From Dickeya fangzhongdai (lineage in GTDB: Bacteria > Pseudomonadota > Gammaproteobacteria > Enterobacterales > Enterobacteriaceae): 64,000 nucleotides of DNA. Positions 1 to 9,666 of the stretch are shown piece after piece (within the stretch, counting starts at the first letter, position 1; the number at the start of each line of letters is the position of its first letter). Location of the stretch: contig NZ_CP025003.1 in the NCBI RefSeq assembly GCF_002812485.1, positions 1,364,001 through 1,428,000 of the forward strand, given 5' to 3'. The notes below the pieces were generated by a model. It was not told the DNA's origin, searched no databases, and saw only the letters and a program-made list of their open reading frames with translations. A program made the position numbers and the translations under genes.

Positions 1-211
1 TCAGGGTAATGCCGTCGCCGTATTTATCCCCCGGCATGGATAGATCGGTGATCAGAACATTGGCGTCAAGTTTGGGAAGATTGTTAATCAGGGCTGTCGA
101 GTCTTCGAATTCACCCACGACGTTAACCCATTCGATTTGTTCCAGCGACTTTTTAATGCCAAACAAAACAATAGGATGATCGTCTGCAATAATTACGTTT
201 AGATTGCTCAT
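1..211 (-). CDS. rcsB: RcsB response regulator, N-terminal part (runs off the window)
   Basis: The first 70 codons of the RcsB transcription factor, the DNA-binding output of the Rcs envelope-stress phosphorelay. The translation begins MSNLNVIIADDHPIVLFG and contains the receiver-domain acidic pair (ADD) near residues 10-12 and the phosphoacceptor aspartate in LITDLSMPGD near residue 56. The C-terminal LuxR-type helix-turn-helix lies outside the window. The start ATG is at 211, only six bases after the rcsD stop, so the two genes are almost certainly co-transcribed, as in other Enterobacterales. In Dickeya-type plant pathogens RcsB is known to control motility, exopolysaccharide and virulence genes; that role is inferred here from the family. 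Confidence 0.97.
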   Translation of the reverse strand, partial: MSNLNVIIADDHPIVLFGIKKSLEQIEWVNVVGEFEDSTALINNLPKLDANVLITDLSMPGDKYGDGITL

Positions 212-217
212 TGTTTT

Positions 218-2887
218 TTACTCATATTGTTGGCCACCGGGCTGCAGCAATGCTGTGACAAAACCTTCGATCTGCTGAAGGTTGGCTTCTATCTGCGCGC
301 GATCCTGGGTGGTAATAAGCTTTTCCAGCGCTTCACATAACTGCTTGCCGGGATGAAGATTCAGCATGGCAAAGACACCTTTCAGGCGGTGTGCTGTTTG
401 CGCAAGTGACAAAAAATCGCCATCTTGGGTCTCAGTATATAGTCTCTTTAAATCCTCCGGTACTGTATCAACAAACAAGGAATAGTAGTCACTGTTGCGT
501 AACTGACGGACATAGAAGCCGATATCGTCCTGCTCTTCAGGCAGGGGATCGTCCGGAGAAGTATCCAGTTGCTGTTCGATCAGTTTCAGCAGACCTTCCA
601 GCAGTAACTGGCTGACATTGTAGTTGGTACGCAGGCGGCGATGCCCCAGCGGCACCAGCATCGTATCGTCGCTGGTCACCAGCAAGGTATCGTCGGCCAT
701 CCGGCTGGGATCGTCGGTAATCGTGATTTCCGCATCCTGACTCACTAGTCGTTCGTCATATACCACGACATCCGCGCCCCAGTTGCTCACCATACGGCTA
801 ACAATGGTACGTACCTCATCCGAGGTAATGTTCAGGAGTAGCGTGATGTCGTCCAATAATTTCTCATCTTCTTCCGCAGGCAGCGGGTCCGGCTGCATTT
901 TCAAGGTCAGCACGTACTGGGTGCCGAGTCCTGGTCGACTGTTGATTTGCAGTTGACCCCCTAGTTTGTTGCAGAGTTGATTGCATAGAAATAGGGTTAA
1001 TCCGGAATTGTGCCGGAAGCGATCGGATAGCGGCGTGGTAGCGAACGGATGCACCAGATTGTCCCGCTCCATACCGGAAATATCGGTGCCGGTATCGCTA
1101 ATGCGGATCAGCAACTGCTCGGGGGTATGCGCCGAAGGCTCGCAGGACAGGGTGATCTTGCCGTAGTCGGTATTGGTGATGGAGTAGTCCAGCAGCAGCG
1201 ACAAGGTTTTCTTCAGCAATTCGCTGTCGCCCAGATAGGTCTGGCGCGGGTCGAGCTTGTAATGATTGAACAGCTTCAACCCTTTTTGCTGGATACGCGG
1301 CAGCAATTCCAGCATCAAATCGTCAATCAGCGTCAGCGGTGAAAACGAGTCATGGACCAGATGCCATTCCACCGTTTCCAGTCGCGCCTGCAGGGCGATG
1401 TTTTCCATCAGACGGATGGCGCCGCTGGTTTCGGCGATCAGCGCCTGAATCGTTTTCTGCTGCTCTGGCGGGTTGCCGGTTTTGCGCAGCGTCAGCGCCA
1501 ACTGGTGTACGGCGGACAGCGGTTGCTTAAACTCCTGGCTCAGGTTGCGGAACAGGCGTTTGCGAACCGAGACGTTTTTGTCGAATTCCCGCTGCGCCAG
1601 CTGCAGCTTTTTGGTAATCAATATTTCCTGATCCTGTTCGCGCAGCAGGAACAGGCACAGCGACGGCGTGTGCTGGCTGTGGAACACGCGCACCTCGTAC
1701 ATCTCGTTATCCACCGTGGCCTGAATAACGCCCTGATGCTCCTCCGCCAGAGTGGAGATTTTCTTCAGGCTGAGGTGCGGGTATAACCGTTCCGCCAGCG
1801 CGTTCGCCACCATCACCTTGTTGTTGCTGAAATCGTAAACCAGCACCCCGACCGGGATGCGGCTGACGATCTCGCCGTACATTCGCTGTTGTTCTTTCAG
1901 GTGATGGGACAGGTCATCCTTCGGCCGGGCGTAGTAGCGCCGCAACGCGTAGACCCCCATCAGCGAGATAGCCAGCAATGCCAGATTGAGCGCAATCACC
2001 CAGATATTGTTGCGCAGCATATCGGTCACCAGCCGGCCCAACGGAATGGCATAGACCAGTTTGATCGGCGAGTTCATCAACTGGGCCGAGATTTCCAGCA
2101 GCGCGCCTTCACGGCGAATATCGGTGGGGATGTCGTTATCCGCGCTGGCGTCGGCGTTTACCGGCGGTGTTTGCTGGCGCAGCATGAAACTGTCCCGCGA
2201 CATATTGCGCGGGATCAGATCGTTGATAGACAAGTCGAACGCAATGACGGTAGCCAGATGCCCAGGCTGATTGAACGTCGTGCGCAGGGTAAAGTAATAG
2301 TCGTTGTAAAAACGCAGCTTGCGTAAGGGGGAGAAGCTTTCCCGTTCATCCAGCGTATTCGCCTGCTGCAGCATCTCGGTTTTGCGCGATTCCACCATCG
2401 ATGAGAGGTAGCTGCCGCGGAACTGTGACGAGATATCTTTCAGCGGCTGGGTGGAGACCATGGTCAGGCTGTTGTCCTGCCCATTGAGGTAGTACATCGA
2501 GTAGATATCGGTTTTCGCGCCCCACAGGACGTCCAGATATTGCGATATCCGGTGCATGGCGCCGAGCGTGGTTTTGTCGTGCGGCCCGAAAATCAAGGCA
2601 TCCGTTTTGTGGCCGCTTTTCTCGACATAAAACACATTCGGCATCAGCGTAATCAGATTGATGTTGGGAGTATCGGGCGGTGTCGGATCGCTGATCAGAT
2701 TTTTGTAGATTTGATCGGTAAAGAAGCGGTAAGCATCGATGCGCTTTTGCATTCCTTCCGCAGTGTCTGTCAGGGCGGATTTTTTCTCCGTCATCCAGCT
2801 GTTGACGTAGTTATAGCTGTAAGCGCCGGTCATCAGCAGCAGCAACAGAATAAACAGCAGGAAAAAACGCACGATAGCCGCAGGCAT
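218..2887 (-). CDS. rcsD: RcsD phosphotransfer intermediate
   Basis: Inner-membrane histidine phosphotransferase that passes phosphate from RcsC to RcsB. The start was set at the ATG at 2887 (MPAAIVRFFLLFILLLLLMT), which has an AGGAG nine bases upstream and gives 889 residues, matching the family length of about 890; an in-frame extension upstream lacks support. Two membrane segments flank a periplasmic domain (residues about 10-30 and 300-320). The kinase-like core has SQEFKQPLSAV where a true kinase H-box has a histidine, so it is a degenerate kinase, as expected for RcsD. The C-terminal HPt domain carries the phosphoacceptor histidine in AHRLKGVFAMLNL near residue 833. Its ribosome-binding site lies inside the 3' end of the upstream MFS gene, suggesting coupling or shared transcription. 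Confidence 0.97.
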   Translation of the reverse strand: MPAAIVRFFLLFILLLLLMTGAYSYNYVNSWMTEKKSALTDTAEGMQKRIDAYRFFTDQIYKNLISDPTPPDTPNINLITLMPNVFYVEKSGHKTDALIFGPHDKTTLGAMHRISQYLDVLWGAKTDIYSMYYLNGQDNSLTMVSTQPLKDISSQFRGSYLSSMVESRKTEMLQQANTLDERESFSPLRKLRFYNDYYFTLRTTFNQPGHLATVIAFDLSINDLIPRNMSRDSFMLRQQTPPVNADASADNDIPTDIRREGALLEISAQLMNSPIKLVYAIPLGRLVTDMLRNNIWVIALNLALLAISLMGVYALRRYYARPKDDLSHHLKEQQRMYGEIVSRIPVGVLVYDFSNNKVMVANALAERLYPHLSLKKISTLAEEHQGVIQATVDNEMYEVRVFHSQHTPSLCLFLLREQDQEILITKKLQLAQREFDKNVSVRKRLFRNLSQEFKQPLSAVHQLALTLRKTGNPPEQQKTIQALIAETSGAIRLMENIALQARLETVEWHLVHDSFSPLTLIDDLMLELLPRIQQKGLKLFNHYKLDPRQTYLGDSELLKKTLSLLLDYSITNTDYGKITLSCEPSAHTPEQLLIRISDTGTDISGMERDNLVHPFATTPLSDRFRHNSGLTLFLCNQLCNKLGGQLQINSRPGLGTQYVLTLKMQPDPLPAEEDEKLLDDITLLLNITSDEVRTIVSRMVSNWGADVVVYDERLVSQDAEITITDDPSRMADDTLLVTSDDTMLVPLGHRRLRTNYNVSQLLLEGLLKLIEQQLDTSPDDPLPEEQDDIGFYVRQLRNSDYYSLFVDTVPEDLKRLYTETQDGDFLSLAQTAHRLKGVFAMLNLHPGKQLCEALEKLITTQDRAQIEANLQQIEGFVTALLQPGGQQYE

Positions 2888-2891
2888 GAAA

Positions 2892-4076
2892 TCAGGCTCC
2901 TGATGAACGGGTAAGAGGACGGATACTGAGGCTGACAACCAGCAGCAACATTGCGACAAGGCCCAGAGCCAGCGATAGGCTGCTCCATTGGGCGATGAAG
3001 CCGAGTAGCGCCGGACCGGTCAGAATACCGGTATAGCCGAGAGTGCTGACTGAGGCAACGGCCAGCCCGGCGGGCATGATCCGCTGTCTGCCTGCCGCCG
3101 AGAACAGAATCGGCACCACGTTGGAGGCGCCCAGGCCGACCAAGATAAACCCGGTTATCGCGGAAACCGGGTTATCCACCGCAATCGCCAGCAACAGGCC
3201 GAGTGCGGCGCATAAACTGCCGCCGGCTGCCATGACGTAGCGCCCCAGCTTCTGCGTTAACCGGTCGCCGTTGAGGCGCCCCAGCGTCATGGCGATGGAA
3301 AAGGCGGCGTAGCCAACGCCCGCCAGTCGGGAGTCAAGCCCGCGTTCGCCGCTGAGGAACAGGGCGCTCCAGTCCAGTATCGCGCCTTCCGCCAGAAACA
3401 TAATGAAGCAAAGCGCGCCAATGGTCATCACCACGCCGCGCGGCCGCACAAACAGCGGGGAGCGTTCGGCGTGACCCGAGCCATGCAACAAATGGCGATG
3501 CGTGCCGCACAGCAGCAACAGAAGGAGCAGAAGCACCATGATGATGATCGCCCATAACGGCGAACAACCAAGCCACAACAGGCCGCTGACGCCGCCCGCA
3601 CCGGCGATGCCGCCGACGCTGTAAAAGCCGTGAAACCCGGACAGCATGGCCCTTTTGCTGGCCTGCTCAACCACCACCGCCTGAATATTCATGGTGACAT
3701 CCAGCAGACCAATCGCCGCGCCGAACAGGAACAGCAACACCGCCATAGCGGGCAATGTGGAAACCTGCGTCAGGGCCGGCAACACCACAAACAACGGCGC
3801 GGCTGCGGACAGCATTACCCGGCGGCATCCCAGGCGCGCGCTCAGCACGCCGGCCAGCGGCATGGCGGTCAGCGAGCCGATGGCAATCATCAGCAGCAGC
3901 ATTCCCAGCGACGCGTCGTTGATGTTAAGGCGGGATTTGGCGTACGGCACCAGCGGCGCCCAGGCCGACATCGCCGCGCCCGTGATGAAAAACACCGCCC
4001 GTGTGGCGAACTGTACCGCTTTGTCGTCCAGTCGCTGTGACTGGTCAAGCGTGGAGGAACTCAAGGTTGAACTCAT
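2892..4076 (-). CDS. MFS transporter, YbjJ-like
   Basis: A 394-residue major facilitator superfamily protein with about 12 hydrophobic segments. The loop after the second helix, GVLSARLGCRR, follows the MFS pattern G-x-L-x-x-R-x-G-R-R. The family assignment (YbjJ/FucP-like, substrate unknown) comes from overall sequence character and is tentative below the superfamily level. The gene sits between rcsD and the MicF-like RNA, a place where E. coli has no gene, so it looks like an insertion specific to this lineage. It ends four bases before the rcsD start and contains the rcsD ribosome-binding site, so it may be co-transcribed with rcsDB. No good ribosome-binding site was seen before the ATG at 4076. 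Confidence 0.88.
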   Translation of the reverse strand: MSSTLSSSTLDQSQRLDDKAVQFATRAVFFITGAAMSAWAPLVPYAKSRLNINDASLGMLLLMIAIGSLTAMPLAGVLSARLGCRRVMLSAAAPLFVVLPALTQVSTLPAMAVLLFLFGAAIGLLDVTMNIQAVVVEQASKRAMLSGFHGFYSVGGIAGAGGVSGLLWLGCSPLWAIIIMVLLLLLLLLCGTHRHLLHGSGHAERSPLFVRPRGVVMTIGALCFIMFLAEGAILDWSALFLSGERGLDSRLAGVGYAAFSIAMTLGRLNGDRLTQKLGRYVMAAGGSLCAALGLLLAIAVDNPVSAITGFILVGLGASNVVPILFSAAGRQRIMPAGLAVASVSTLGYTGILTGPALLGFIAQWSSLSLALGLVAMLLLVVSLSIRPLTRSSGA

Positions 4077-4203
4077 TGCTGAATAACTATCGTCGCTGAA
4101 CCTGACAGAGGGGTATTTTTACCACAATTGCGACGTTTTATCGAAAGAGGATGTGTCTTGTCGACAGAAAATGCGGGAAGGGTTCCACAATAAACTCGCA
4201 GAT

Positions 4204-4228
4204 AAAAAATGCCGGGACAAGCCCGGCA
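4204..4228 (-). terminator. Rho-independent terminator of the MicF-like RNA
   Basis: Perfect inverted repeat TGCCGGG-ACAAG-CCCGGCA (plus-strand view, 4210-4228) next to AAAAAA at 4204-4209, which reads as a U tract on the minus strand. There is no protein gene immediately upstream on that strand, which supports a free-standing RNA gene. Confidence 0.85.
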
Positions 4229-4276
4229 ATGAGAAGGTAATTTATGATAAAGCGGAATGAAGAATTTGATGATAGC
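4204..4276 (-). ncRNA. micF: MicF-like small regulatory RNA
   Basis: On the minus strand the sequence from 4276 begins GCTATCATCA, identical to the 5' ten bases of E. coli MicF, which pair with the ompF mRNA start region. It ends in a perfect seven-base-pair hairpin (TGCCGGG / CCCGGCA, 4210-4228) followed by six U, a typical Hfq-sRNA terminator. A -10 box TAAAAT lies at 4289-4284, seven bases before the proposed first base. The RNA would be about 73 nt, shorter than the 93 nt of E. coli; the middle hairpin is the part reduced. Position also fits: MicF lies upstream of rcsD in E. coli. No ompC gene remains beside it. An 86-codon reading frame across this stretch looks spurious. Confidence 0.72.
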
Positions 4277-4283
4277 GAGAAAA

Positions 4284-4289
4284 ATTTTA
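4284..4289 (-). promoter_or_regulatory. Probable -10 box of the MicF-like RNA
   Basis: TAAAAT on the minus strand, seven bases before the GCTATC start at 4276. No good -35 hexamer is present at 17 bases, which fits an activator-dependent promoter (OmpR activates micF in E. coli), but no convincing OmpR site could be defined by eye. Confidence 0.45.
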
Positions 4290-4927
4290 GAACTGTCGGT
4301 CGTAAGAATTTTGTCACTTAATGCTAATTTCATCGGATTGCTTTTTCATTCTGTGCGGTGAACAAAATCAGAAAATATAAACGAGATGAATTATCGTTGA
4401 TGAAGGAATATGTCCATCCGCCCGGGATTATTCGCTGAGCGCCATGCTGCCTGATGTGGCGTTCCCCGGTCTGATATGCCGACATGACAATACGTTACCT
4501 TGAGTCATCTTTCGTCAAAAAATAAAATAAAAAGCGACGAAATTTTTTATATTGTGGATACTTTTTATGGCGGAAGCCTGCAAATAAAAAGGCGTGATAA
4601 AGAATAATCTAAACCCTGTTTTTATTGTGGATTAAGCGTGGGGTTATTTGGCGTTGCGGCAATCCAGAATTGGAAATAGGAATTATCGCAATCGTTTTGG
4701 GATGTCTGCCGCAATTTGAGATAAATCACCATGAATCTGGCTCCAACCTCTGGGTGACGTTATTCAACTGCGGGTGCGTTCTGTTCGCTGGCGAACGGCC
4801 GGGGAGAGGCCTATGCATAGAAATAGGGTGTGGGTAAGCAGGTTATTACGGGGTAGGTATCAAGCTAATGACTTTTTTTTTGTAGGGATAGCCCCGTATA
4901 ATTCCCTACTTTCAGTTAGGCTATGGG
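4290..4927. other. Gene-free region between the MicF-like RNA and menF
   Basis: About 640 bases with no credible protein gene; the reading frames present are short, without ribosome-binding sites or recognisable products. In E. coli the corresponding side of micF carries ompC, transcribed away from micF. Here nothing like a porin is visible and the next gene is menF. The left part is AT-rich and presumably holds the MicF promoter; the right end holds the menF promoter. The middle (about 4390-4850) shows nothing I can name. Confidence 0.6.
4882..4909 (+). promoter_or_regulatory. menF promoter: perfect -10 box inside an inverted repeat
   Basis: A consensus TATAAT at 4897-4902 lies 25 bases before the menF start codon. 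It is enclosed by a seven-base inverted repeat, GTAGGGA (4882-4888) and TCCCTAC (4903-4909). The -35 position is only a T-run. The repeat could be an operator covering the -10 region or a coincidence; I do not recognise it as a known regulator site. Confidence 0.5.
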
Positions 4928-6256
4928 GTGAATGTGCAGCAATTCTCTGACCTGCTGCGCCAGATGCATCAGGCGCTCAACGAACCCTTGCCGGGGCAGG
5001 CGGGCTTTCATGCAGTCACGCTGACCATGTCGTTGCAGGACGGCTCGCCGTTGCTGGCGTGGCTGGCCTCGCAGCCCGTTTATCCGCAGTTTTACTGGCA
5101 GCATCGTCAGGACGATGAAGAGGCGGCGGTGTGTGGTCAGGTGCGTGTGTTTGACGATATCGCACACGCTGAGGACTTTCTGCAACGTCATGATGTGGAT
5201 GACAGCGTGCGTCTCTGGGGGTTGAATGCGTTTGAACAGCATCCGGTAGCGGAAGCGAATGCCGCTGCGTTTCTGTTTTTGCCGCGCATCGCCCTGTTGC
5301 GACAAGGGTTGCGTCTGCGTCTGCGGGTCAATCTGTGCAGTGAGACCTCGCTGCGCGATGATGCGCGCGACGCACAGGATTTTCTGCGCCGGCTATTGCC
5401 GCCGCAGCCGTTGCCGACGCTGCATACCCGTATAGAAGCTACCCGCCATTGTCCGGATCGCCAGCAGTGGATCGACCTGTTGCATCTGGCGCTGGCGGAC
5501 ATTGCCGCCGGACAGATGGAAAAAGTGGTGCCGGCACGCGCCTCGATGCTGTCGCTCGATCGGCCGTTGCGGGCGACCACGCTGATGGCGGCCAGCCGGG
5601 CGGCCAATTACCGCTGTTATCATTTTATGCTGGCTTTCGCGCCGCATCAGGCGTTTCTGGGGTCCAGCCCTGAGCGGCTTTATCGGCGGCGGCATACCCG
5701 CCTGGAAACGGAGGCGCTGGCCGGAACGGTGGCCAGCGATCATGACGATGAAAAAGCCGCTGCGCTGGCAGACTGGTTGATGAATGACGTCAAGAATCAG
5801 TGTGAGAACATGCTGGTGGTGGACGATATTTGCCAGCGCCTGCATCAGGCGGCGTTGACGCTGGATGTGATGCCGCCGGAGATCGTTCGGCTGCGCAAGG
5901 TGCAACATCTGCGGCGAACGATTCAGGCGACCCTGCGCAGCGGAACGGATAGCGAGTGCCTGCATCTGTTGCAGCCGACCGCAGCGGTGGCCGGGTTGCC
6001 GCGCGCCGCGGCGCGGGCGTTTCTGGCCCGGCATGAGCCGTTTCACCGCGGCTGGTACGCCGGCTCGGCGGGGTATTTGTCGCGTCAGCAGTCCGAATTC
6101 AGCGTGGCGTTGCGCTCCGCCAGCGTCGCGGACCGGCAACTGACGCTGTATGCCGGCGCGGGCATTGTGGCGGGATCTGATCCAGAACAAGAATGGCAGG
6201 AACTGGAAAACAAGGCCGCCGGACTGAAGTCGTTGCTGGAAGACGCTATTTCATAG
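4928..6256 (+). CDS. menF: Isochorismate synthase MenF
   Basis: Converts chorismate to isochorismate, the first committed step of menaquinone synthesis. The 442-residue protein aligns throughout with E. coli MenF: WGLNAFE near residue 95, EKVVPARAS with the general-base lysine near residue 198, LGSSPERLYRR, the ETEALAGTV active-site block, and C-terminal YAGSAGYLS and YAGAGIV motifs of the chorismate-binding fold. The start is taken as GTG at 4928, about eight bases after TTAGG; a second GTG at 4934 is possible. First gene of the men operon, preceded by a strong -10 box. Confidence 0.95.
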   Translation: MNVQQFSDLLRQMHQALNEPLPGQAGFHAVTLTMSLQDGSPLLAWLASQPVYPQFYWQHRQDDEEAAVCGQVRVFDDIAHAEDFLQRHDVDDSVRLWGLNAFEQHPVAEANAAAFLFLPRIALLRQGLRLRLRVNLCSETSLRDDARDAQDFLRRLLPPQPLPTLHTRIEATRHCPDRQQWIDLLHLALADIAAGQMEKVVPARASMLSLDRPLRATTLMAASRAANYRCYHFMLAFAPHQAFLGSSPERLYRRRHTRLETEALAGTVASDHDDEKAAALADWLMNDVKNQCENMLVVDDICQRLHQAALTLDVMPPEIVRLRKVQHLRRTIQATLRSGTDSECLHLLQPTAAVAGLPRAAARAFLARHEPFHRGWYAGSAGYLSRQQSEFSVALRSASVADRQLTLYAGAGIVAGSDPEQEWQELENKAAGLKSLLEDAIS

Positions 6257-6354
6257 CGCGATTTATTGCCTGTTACTGGTTTACATCAAAGTTGGCCGGA
6301 TGAAAAAAAATATAATTATTGCCACAACCCGCAACCGGAGTTGTTGAGTCGATC

Positions 6355-8031
6355 ATGTCCACACATATTTTTAACCGCCGCTGGGCAACGGTTATCGTTG
6401 AGGCGCTCAGCCATCAGGGTGTCCGTCATATCTGCATTGCGCCGGGATCGCGTTCCACACCACTGACGCTGGCGGCTGCTTCGCACCCGTCGCTGGTCTG
6501 TCACACCCATTTTGACGAGCGGGGTCTTGGTCACCTGGCGCTGGGGCTGGCTAAAGCCTCTGGCGAAGCTGTGGCGGTGATAGTGACGTCCGGCACGGCG
6601 GCGGCCAATCTCTATCCGGCGATTATTGAAGCCGGGCTGACCGGCGAGCGGCTGGTGATCCTGACGGCGGATCGCCCGCCGGAGCTGATCGACTGCGGCG
6701 CCAATCAGGCGATTCGGCAGCCCGGCATGTTTGCCTCGCACCCGACATTAACGCTCAACTTACCGCGTCCCACCTGTGATATTCCGGCCCGCTGGCTGGT
6801 TTCCGCCCTCGATAACGCTCTGGCCGAGCTGCGCCACGGCGCGCTGCATATCAATTGCCCGTTTGCCGAGCCGTTATATGGCAAAGACGATCCGGCAGCC
6901 TTTCAGGACTGGCTGCAGGCGCTGGGCGACTGGTGGCATCAACCGCAGCCGTGGTTGCAGGGCGCGAGTGCGGCGCCGGCAACAACAATGCAGCCGGACT
7001 GGCCGCAATGGCGGCAACGGCGCGGCGTCGTGATCGCCGGGCGAGTGCCCGCGCAGGTCGGAGAACAGCTAGCCGCCTGGGCGCGCCAGCTCGGCTGGCC
7101 GCTGATCGGCGATGTGTTGTCGCAGACCGGTCAACCACTGGCCTGCGCCGATTTGTGGCTTCAGCATCCGCAGGCGGAAACGCTGCGTCAGGCTGAGATC
7201 GTGGTGCAGTTCGGCGCCAGCCTGACGGGCAAACGTCTGCTGCAGTGGCAGGCGACGGCGACGCCCGACCAATATTGGCTGGTCGACAGCCTGCCGGGAC
7301 GGCTTGACCCCGCGCAGCATCGTGGTCGTCGATTGGTGGCCGACATTGCCGACTGGCTGACGGCGCATCCGGCCGTTGCTCAATTGCCTTGGGCGCCAGA
7401 GGTTGAAGCCTGTGCCGAACGGGTCATCCGCCAGGTGGCTGCCCGCTTGTCCGGCGGTTTCGGCGAGGCGCAATTGGCGCATCGCGTCGCCGAACTGCTG
7501 CCACCGCAAGGGCAGTTTTTCGTCGGCAACAGCCTGACGGTGAGGCTGGTGGATGCGTTCGCCCGTTTGCCGGCGGGGTATCCGGTGTACGCCAACCGCG
7601 GCGCCAGCGGCATTGACGGCCTGCTGTCGACGCTGGCGGGTGTGCAGCGCGCCGATGTCCGGCCGATGCTCGCCATCGTCGGCGATCTGTCGGCGTTGTA
7701 TGACCTTAACGGGCTGGCGCTGCTGCGTCAGCCGCCTGCGCCGCTGGTGCTGGTGGTGGTTAATAATGACGGCGGGCAGATTTTTTCGTTATTGCCGACG
7801 CCAGAGGCGCAACGCGAAGCTTTTTACTGTATGCCGCAGCAGGTGGATTTCCGTCATGCGGCGGCGCTGTTCGGGCTGCGTTACGCGCGAGCGCAGCAAT
7901 GGTCTGAAGTACAGAACGCGGTAAATGCCGGGTGGCGGCAGGGTGGTACCACGCTGCTGGAAGTCGTGGTGGAACCCAAAGCCGGCGCCGAAACGCTGCA
8001 GCGGCTGTCGGCCGAGGTGCCGTCGTGGTGA
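6355..8031 (+). CDS. menD: SEPHCHC synthase MenD
   Basis: Thiamine-diphosphate enzyme that joins isochorismate and 2-oxoglutarate to give SEPHCHC. The ATG at 6355 ([18 protein letters not shown]) gives 558 residues, close to the 556 of E. coli. Visible family blocks include [10 protein letters not shown] near residue 30, [15 protein letters not shown] with the conserved ThDP glutamate near residue 55, [18 protein letters not shown], and the C-terminal [10 protein letters not shown] and [11 protein letters not shown] of the diphosphate/Mg-binding domain. It follows menF after 98 bases and overlaps the menH start by four bases. Confidence 0.97.
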   Translation: MSTHIFNRRWATVIVEALSHQGVRHICIAPGSRSTPLTLAAASHPSLVCHTHFDERGLGHLALGLAKASGEAVAVIVTSGTAAANLYPAIIEAGLTGERLVILTADRPPELIDCGANQAIRQPGMFASHPTLTLNLPRPTCDIPARWLVSALDNALAELRHGALHINCPFAEPLYGKDDPAAFQDWLQALGDWWHQPQPWLQGASAAPATTMQPDWPQWRQRRGVVIAGRVPAQVGEQLAAWARQLGWPLIGDVLSQTGQPLACADLWLQHPQAETLRQAEIVVQFGASLTGKRLLQWQATATPDQYWLVDSLPGRLDPAQHRGRRLVADIADWLTAHPAVAQLPWAPEVEACAERVIRQVAARLSGGFGEAQLAHRVAELLPPQGQFFVGNSLTVRLVDAFARLPAGYPVYANRGASGIDGLLSTLAGVQRADVRPMLAIVGDLSALYDLNGLALLRQPPAPLVLVVVNNDGGQIFSLLPTPEAQREAFYCMPQQVDFRHAAALFGLRYARAQQWSEVQNAVNAGWRQGGTTLLEVVVEPKAGAETLQRLSAEVPSW

Positions 8032-8825
8032 CGATGCATTGCCGTCGGGTGGGGCAGCCGCAGCCGGGGCAACCCTGGCTGGTGATGCTGCATGGCCTGC
8101 TCGGCAGCGGCGAAGATTGGCAGCCGGTGTTGCCGTACCTGGCCGACTGGCCGCTACTGCTGGTGGATTTGCCGGGACATGGCGCGTCCCGGTCGTTGCC
8201 GACGGCGGATTTTGCCGATGTGAGTCGCCAACTGACCGCGCTGCTGGCGCAACAGGCGGTAACCGACTACTGGCTGCTGGGGTATTCGCTGGGCGGGCGC
8301 ATTGCCATGTATCACGCCTGCCGGGGCGACGCTGCCGGTTTGCGGGGGCTGCTGGTGGAAGGCGGTCATCCGGGGCTGGCGTCGGCAGCAGAACGTGAGG
8401 CGCGACAGCGGCATGATGCCGACTGGGCGCGCCGTTTTCGCCATGAGCCGCTTGATAGCGTGCTGCCGGACTGGTATCAGCAGCCGGTTTTTGCCCGCCT
8501 GTCGTCGGCGCAACGCGAACGGTTGATTGCATTGCGGCGCGGCAATCACGGACCGGCGGTCGCCGATATGCTGGAAGCGACCTCTCTATCCCGTCAACCC
8601 TGTCTGGTTGACGCCCTGCAGCGGCTACGGGTTCCGTTCGGTTACCTCTGTGGCGGTCAGGACACTAAATTTCAGGCGCTGGCCGCGCAGCATCGTTTGC
8701 CGTTGCTGAGTGTGGACCACGCCGGACACAACGCTCATCAGGCGAATCCGTCAGAGTATGCCGAACGGATTCGTCAGTTTATTTCGCATCCCGAAAGGAA
8801 GATTCAATATGCTTTATCCCAGTGA
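8028..8825 (+). CDS. menH: SHCHC synthase MenH
   Basis: Alpha/beta-hydrolase that eliminates pyruvate from SEPHCHC to give SHCHC. The nucleophile motif GYSLGGR (serine near residue 86), the oxyanion region [13 protein letters not shown], the EGGHPGL segment and the catalytic histidine in DHAGHNAHQ near the C-terminus are present. The start is best placed at GTG 8028: it makes a GTGA overlap with the menD stop, has GAGGTG upstream at suitable distance and gives the same N-terminal length as E. coli MenH; ATG at 8034 is the alternative. The 3' end overlaps menB by 17 bases. Confidence 0.94.
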   Translation: MTMHCRRVGQPQPGQPWLVMLHGLLGSGEDWQPVLPYLADWPLLLVDLPGHGASRSLPTADFADVSRQLTALLAQQAVTDYWLLGYSLGGRIAMYHACRGDAAGLRGLLVEGGHPGLASAAEREARQRHDADWARRFRHEPLDSVLPDWYQQPVFARLSSAQRERLIALRRGNHGPAVADMLEATSLSRQPCLVDALQRLRVPFGYLCGGQDTKFQALAAQHRLPLLSVDHAGHNAHQANPSEYAERIRQFISHPERKIQYALSQ

Positions 8826-9666
8826 AGAACTGCTTTACGCACCGGTAGCATGGCACGATTGCAGCGGGGATTTTGTCGATATCCTTTATCACAAGTCGAC
8901 CGACGGCATCGCCAAAATCACCATCAATCGTCCTCAGGTGCGCAACGCGTTCCGCCCGCAAACGGTAAAAGAGATGATTCAGGCGCTGGACAACGCCCGT
9001 CATGATGACGGTATCGGCGTGATCATCCTGACCGGCGCCGGCGAGAAAGCGTTCTGCTCCGGCGGCGATCAGAAAGTCCGCGGCGACTACGGCGGCTACC
9101 AAGACGACAGCGGCGTCCATCATCTCAACGTGCTGGACTTCCAGCGTCAAATCCGTACCTGCCCGAAACCGGTGGTGGCGATGGTGGCCGGGTATTCCAT
9201 CGGCGGCGGCCATGTGCTGCACATGATGTGCGATCTGACCATTGCGGCGGAAAACGCCATTTTCGGTCAGACCGGTCCGCGCGTCGGCTCGTTTGACGGC
9301 GGCTGGGGCGCCTCGTACATGGCGCGCATCGTCGGCCAGAAAAAAGCCCGCGAAATCTGGTTCCTGTGCCGTCAGTATGACGCGCAGCAGGCGCTGGATA
9401 TGGGATTGGTCAACACCGTGGTGCCGTTGGCGGAACTGGAACGCGAAACCGTGCGCTGGTGCCGTGAAATGCTGCAAAACAGCCCGATGGCGCTGCGCTG
9501 CCTGAAAGCCGCGCTGAATGCCGACTGCGACGGTCAGTCCGGATTGCAGGAACTGGCCGGCAACGCCACCATGCTGTTCTACATGACGGAAGAAGGGCAG
9601 GAAGGCCGCAATGCCTTTAACGAAAAACGCCAGCCCGACTTCAGCAAATTTAAACGGAATCCCTGA
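8809..9666 (+). CDS. menB: 1,4-dihydroxy-2-naphthoyl-CoA synthase MenB
   Basis: Crotonase-family ring-closing enzyme converting succinylbenzoyl-CoA to DHNA-CoA. The ATG at 8809 ([18 protein letters not shown]) has AAGGA nine bases upstream and gives 285 residues, the E. coli length. Crotonase landmarks: [13 protein letters not shown] (oxyanion hole), [16 protein letters not shown] near residue 125-140, and [21 protein letters not shown] carrying the family's active-site aspartate. It begins inside the 3' end of menH and ends in a TGATG overlap with menC. Confidence 0.97.
   Translation: MLYPSEELLYAPVAWHDCSGDFVDILYHKSTDGIAKITINRPQVRNAFRPQTVKEMIQALDNARHDDGIGVIILTGAGEKAFCSGGDQKVRGDYGGYQDDSGVHHLNVLDFQRQIRTCPKPVVAMVAGYSIGGGHVLHMMCDLTIAAENAIFGQTGPRVGSFDGGWGASYMARIVGQKKAREIWFLCRQYDAQQALDMGLVNTVVPLAELERETVRWCREMLQNSPMALRCLKAALNADCDGQSGLQELAGNATMLFYMTEEGQEGRNAFNEKRQPDFSKFKRNP

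Noticed and set aside
4073..4333. 86-codon frame covering the MicF-like RNA
   Set aside because: No ribosome-binding site, and it reads straight through the hairpin terminator; the RNA gene explains the sequence better.
4625..4837. 70-codon plus-strand frame between micF and menF
   Set aside because: No ribosome-binding site or recognisable protein; the region looks non-coding.
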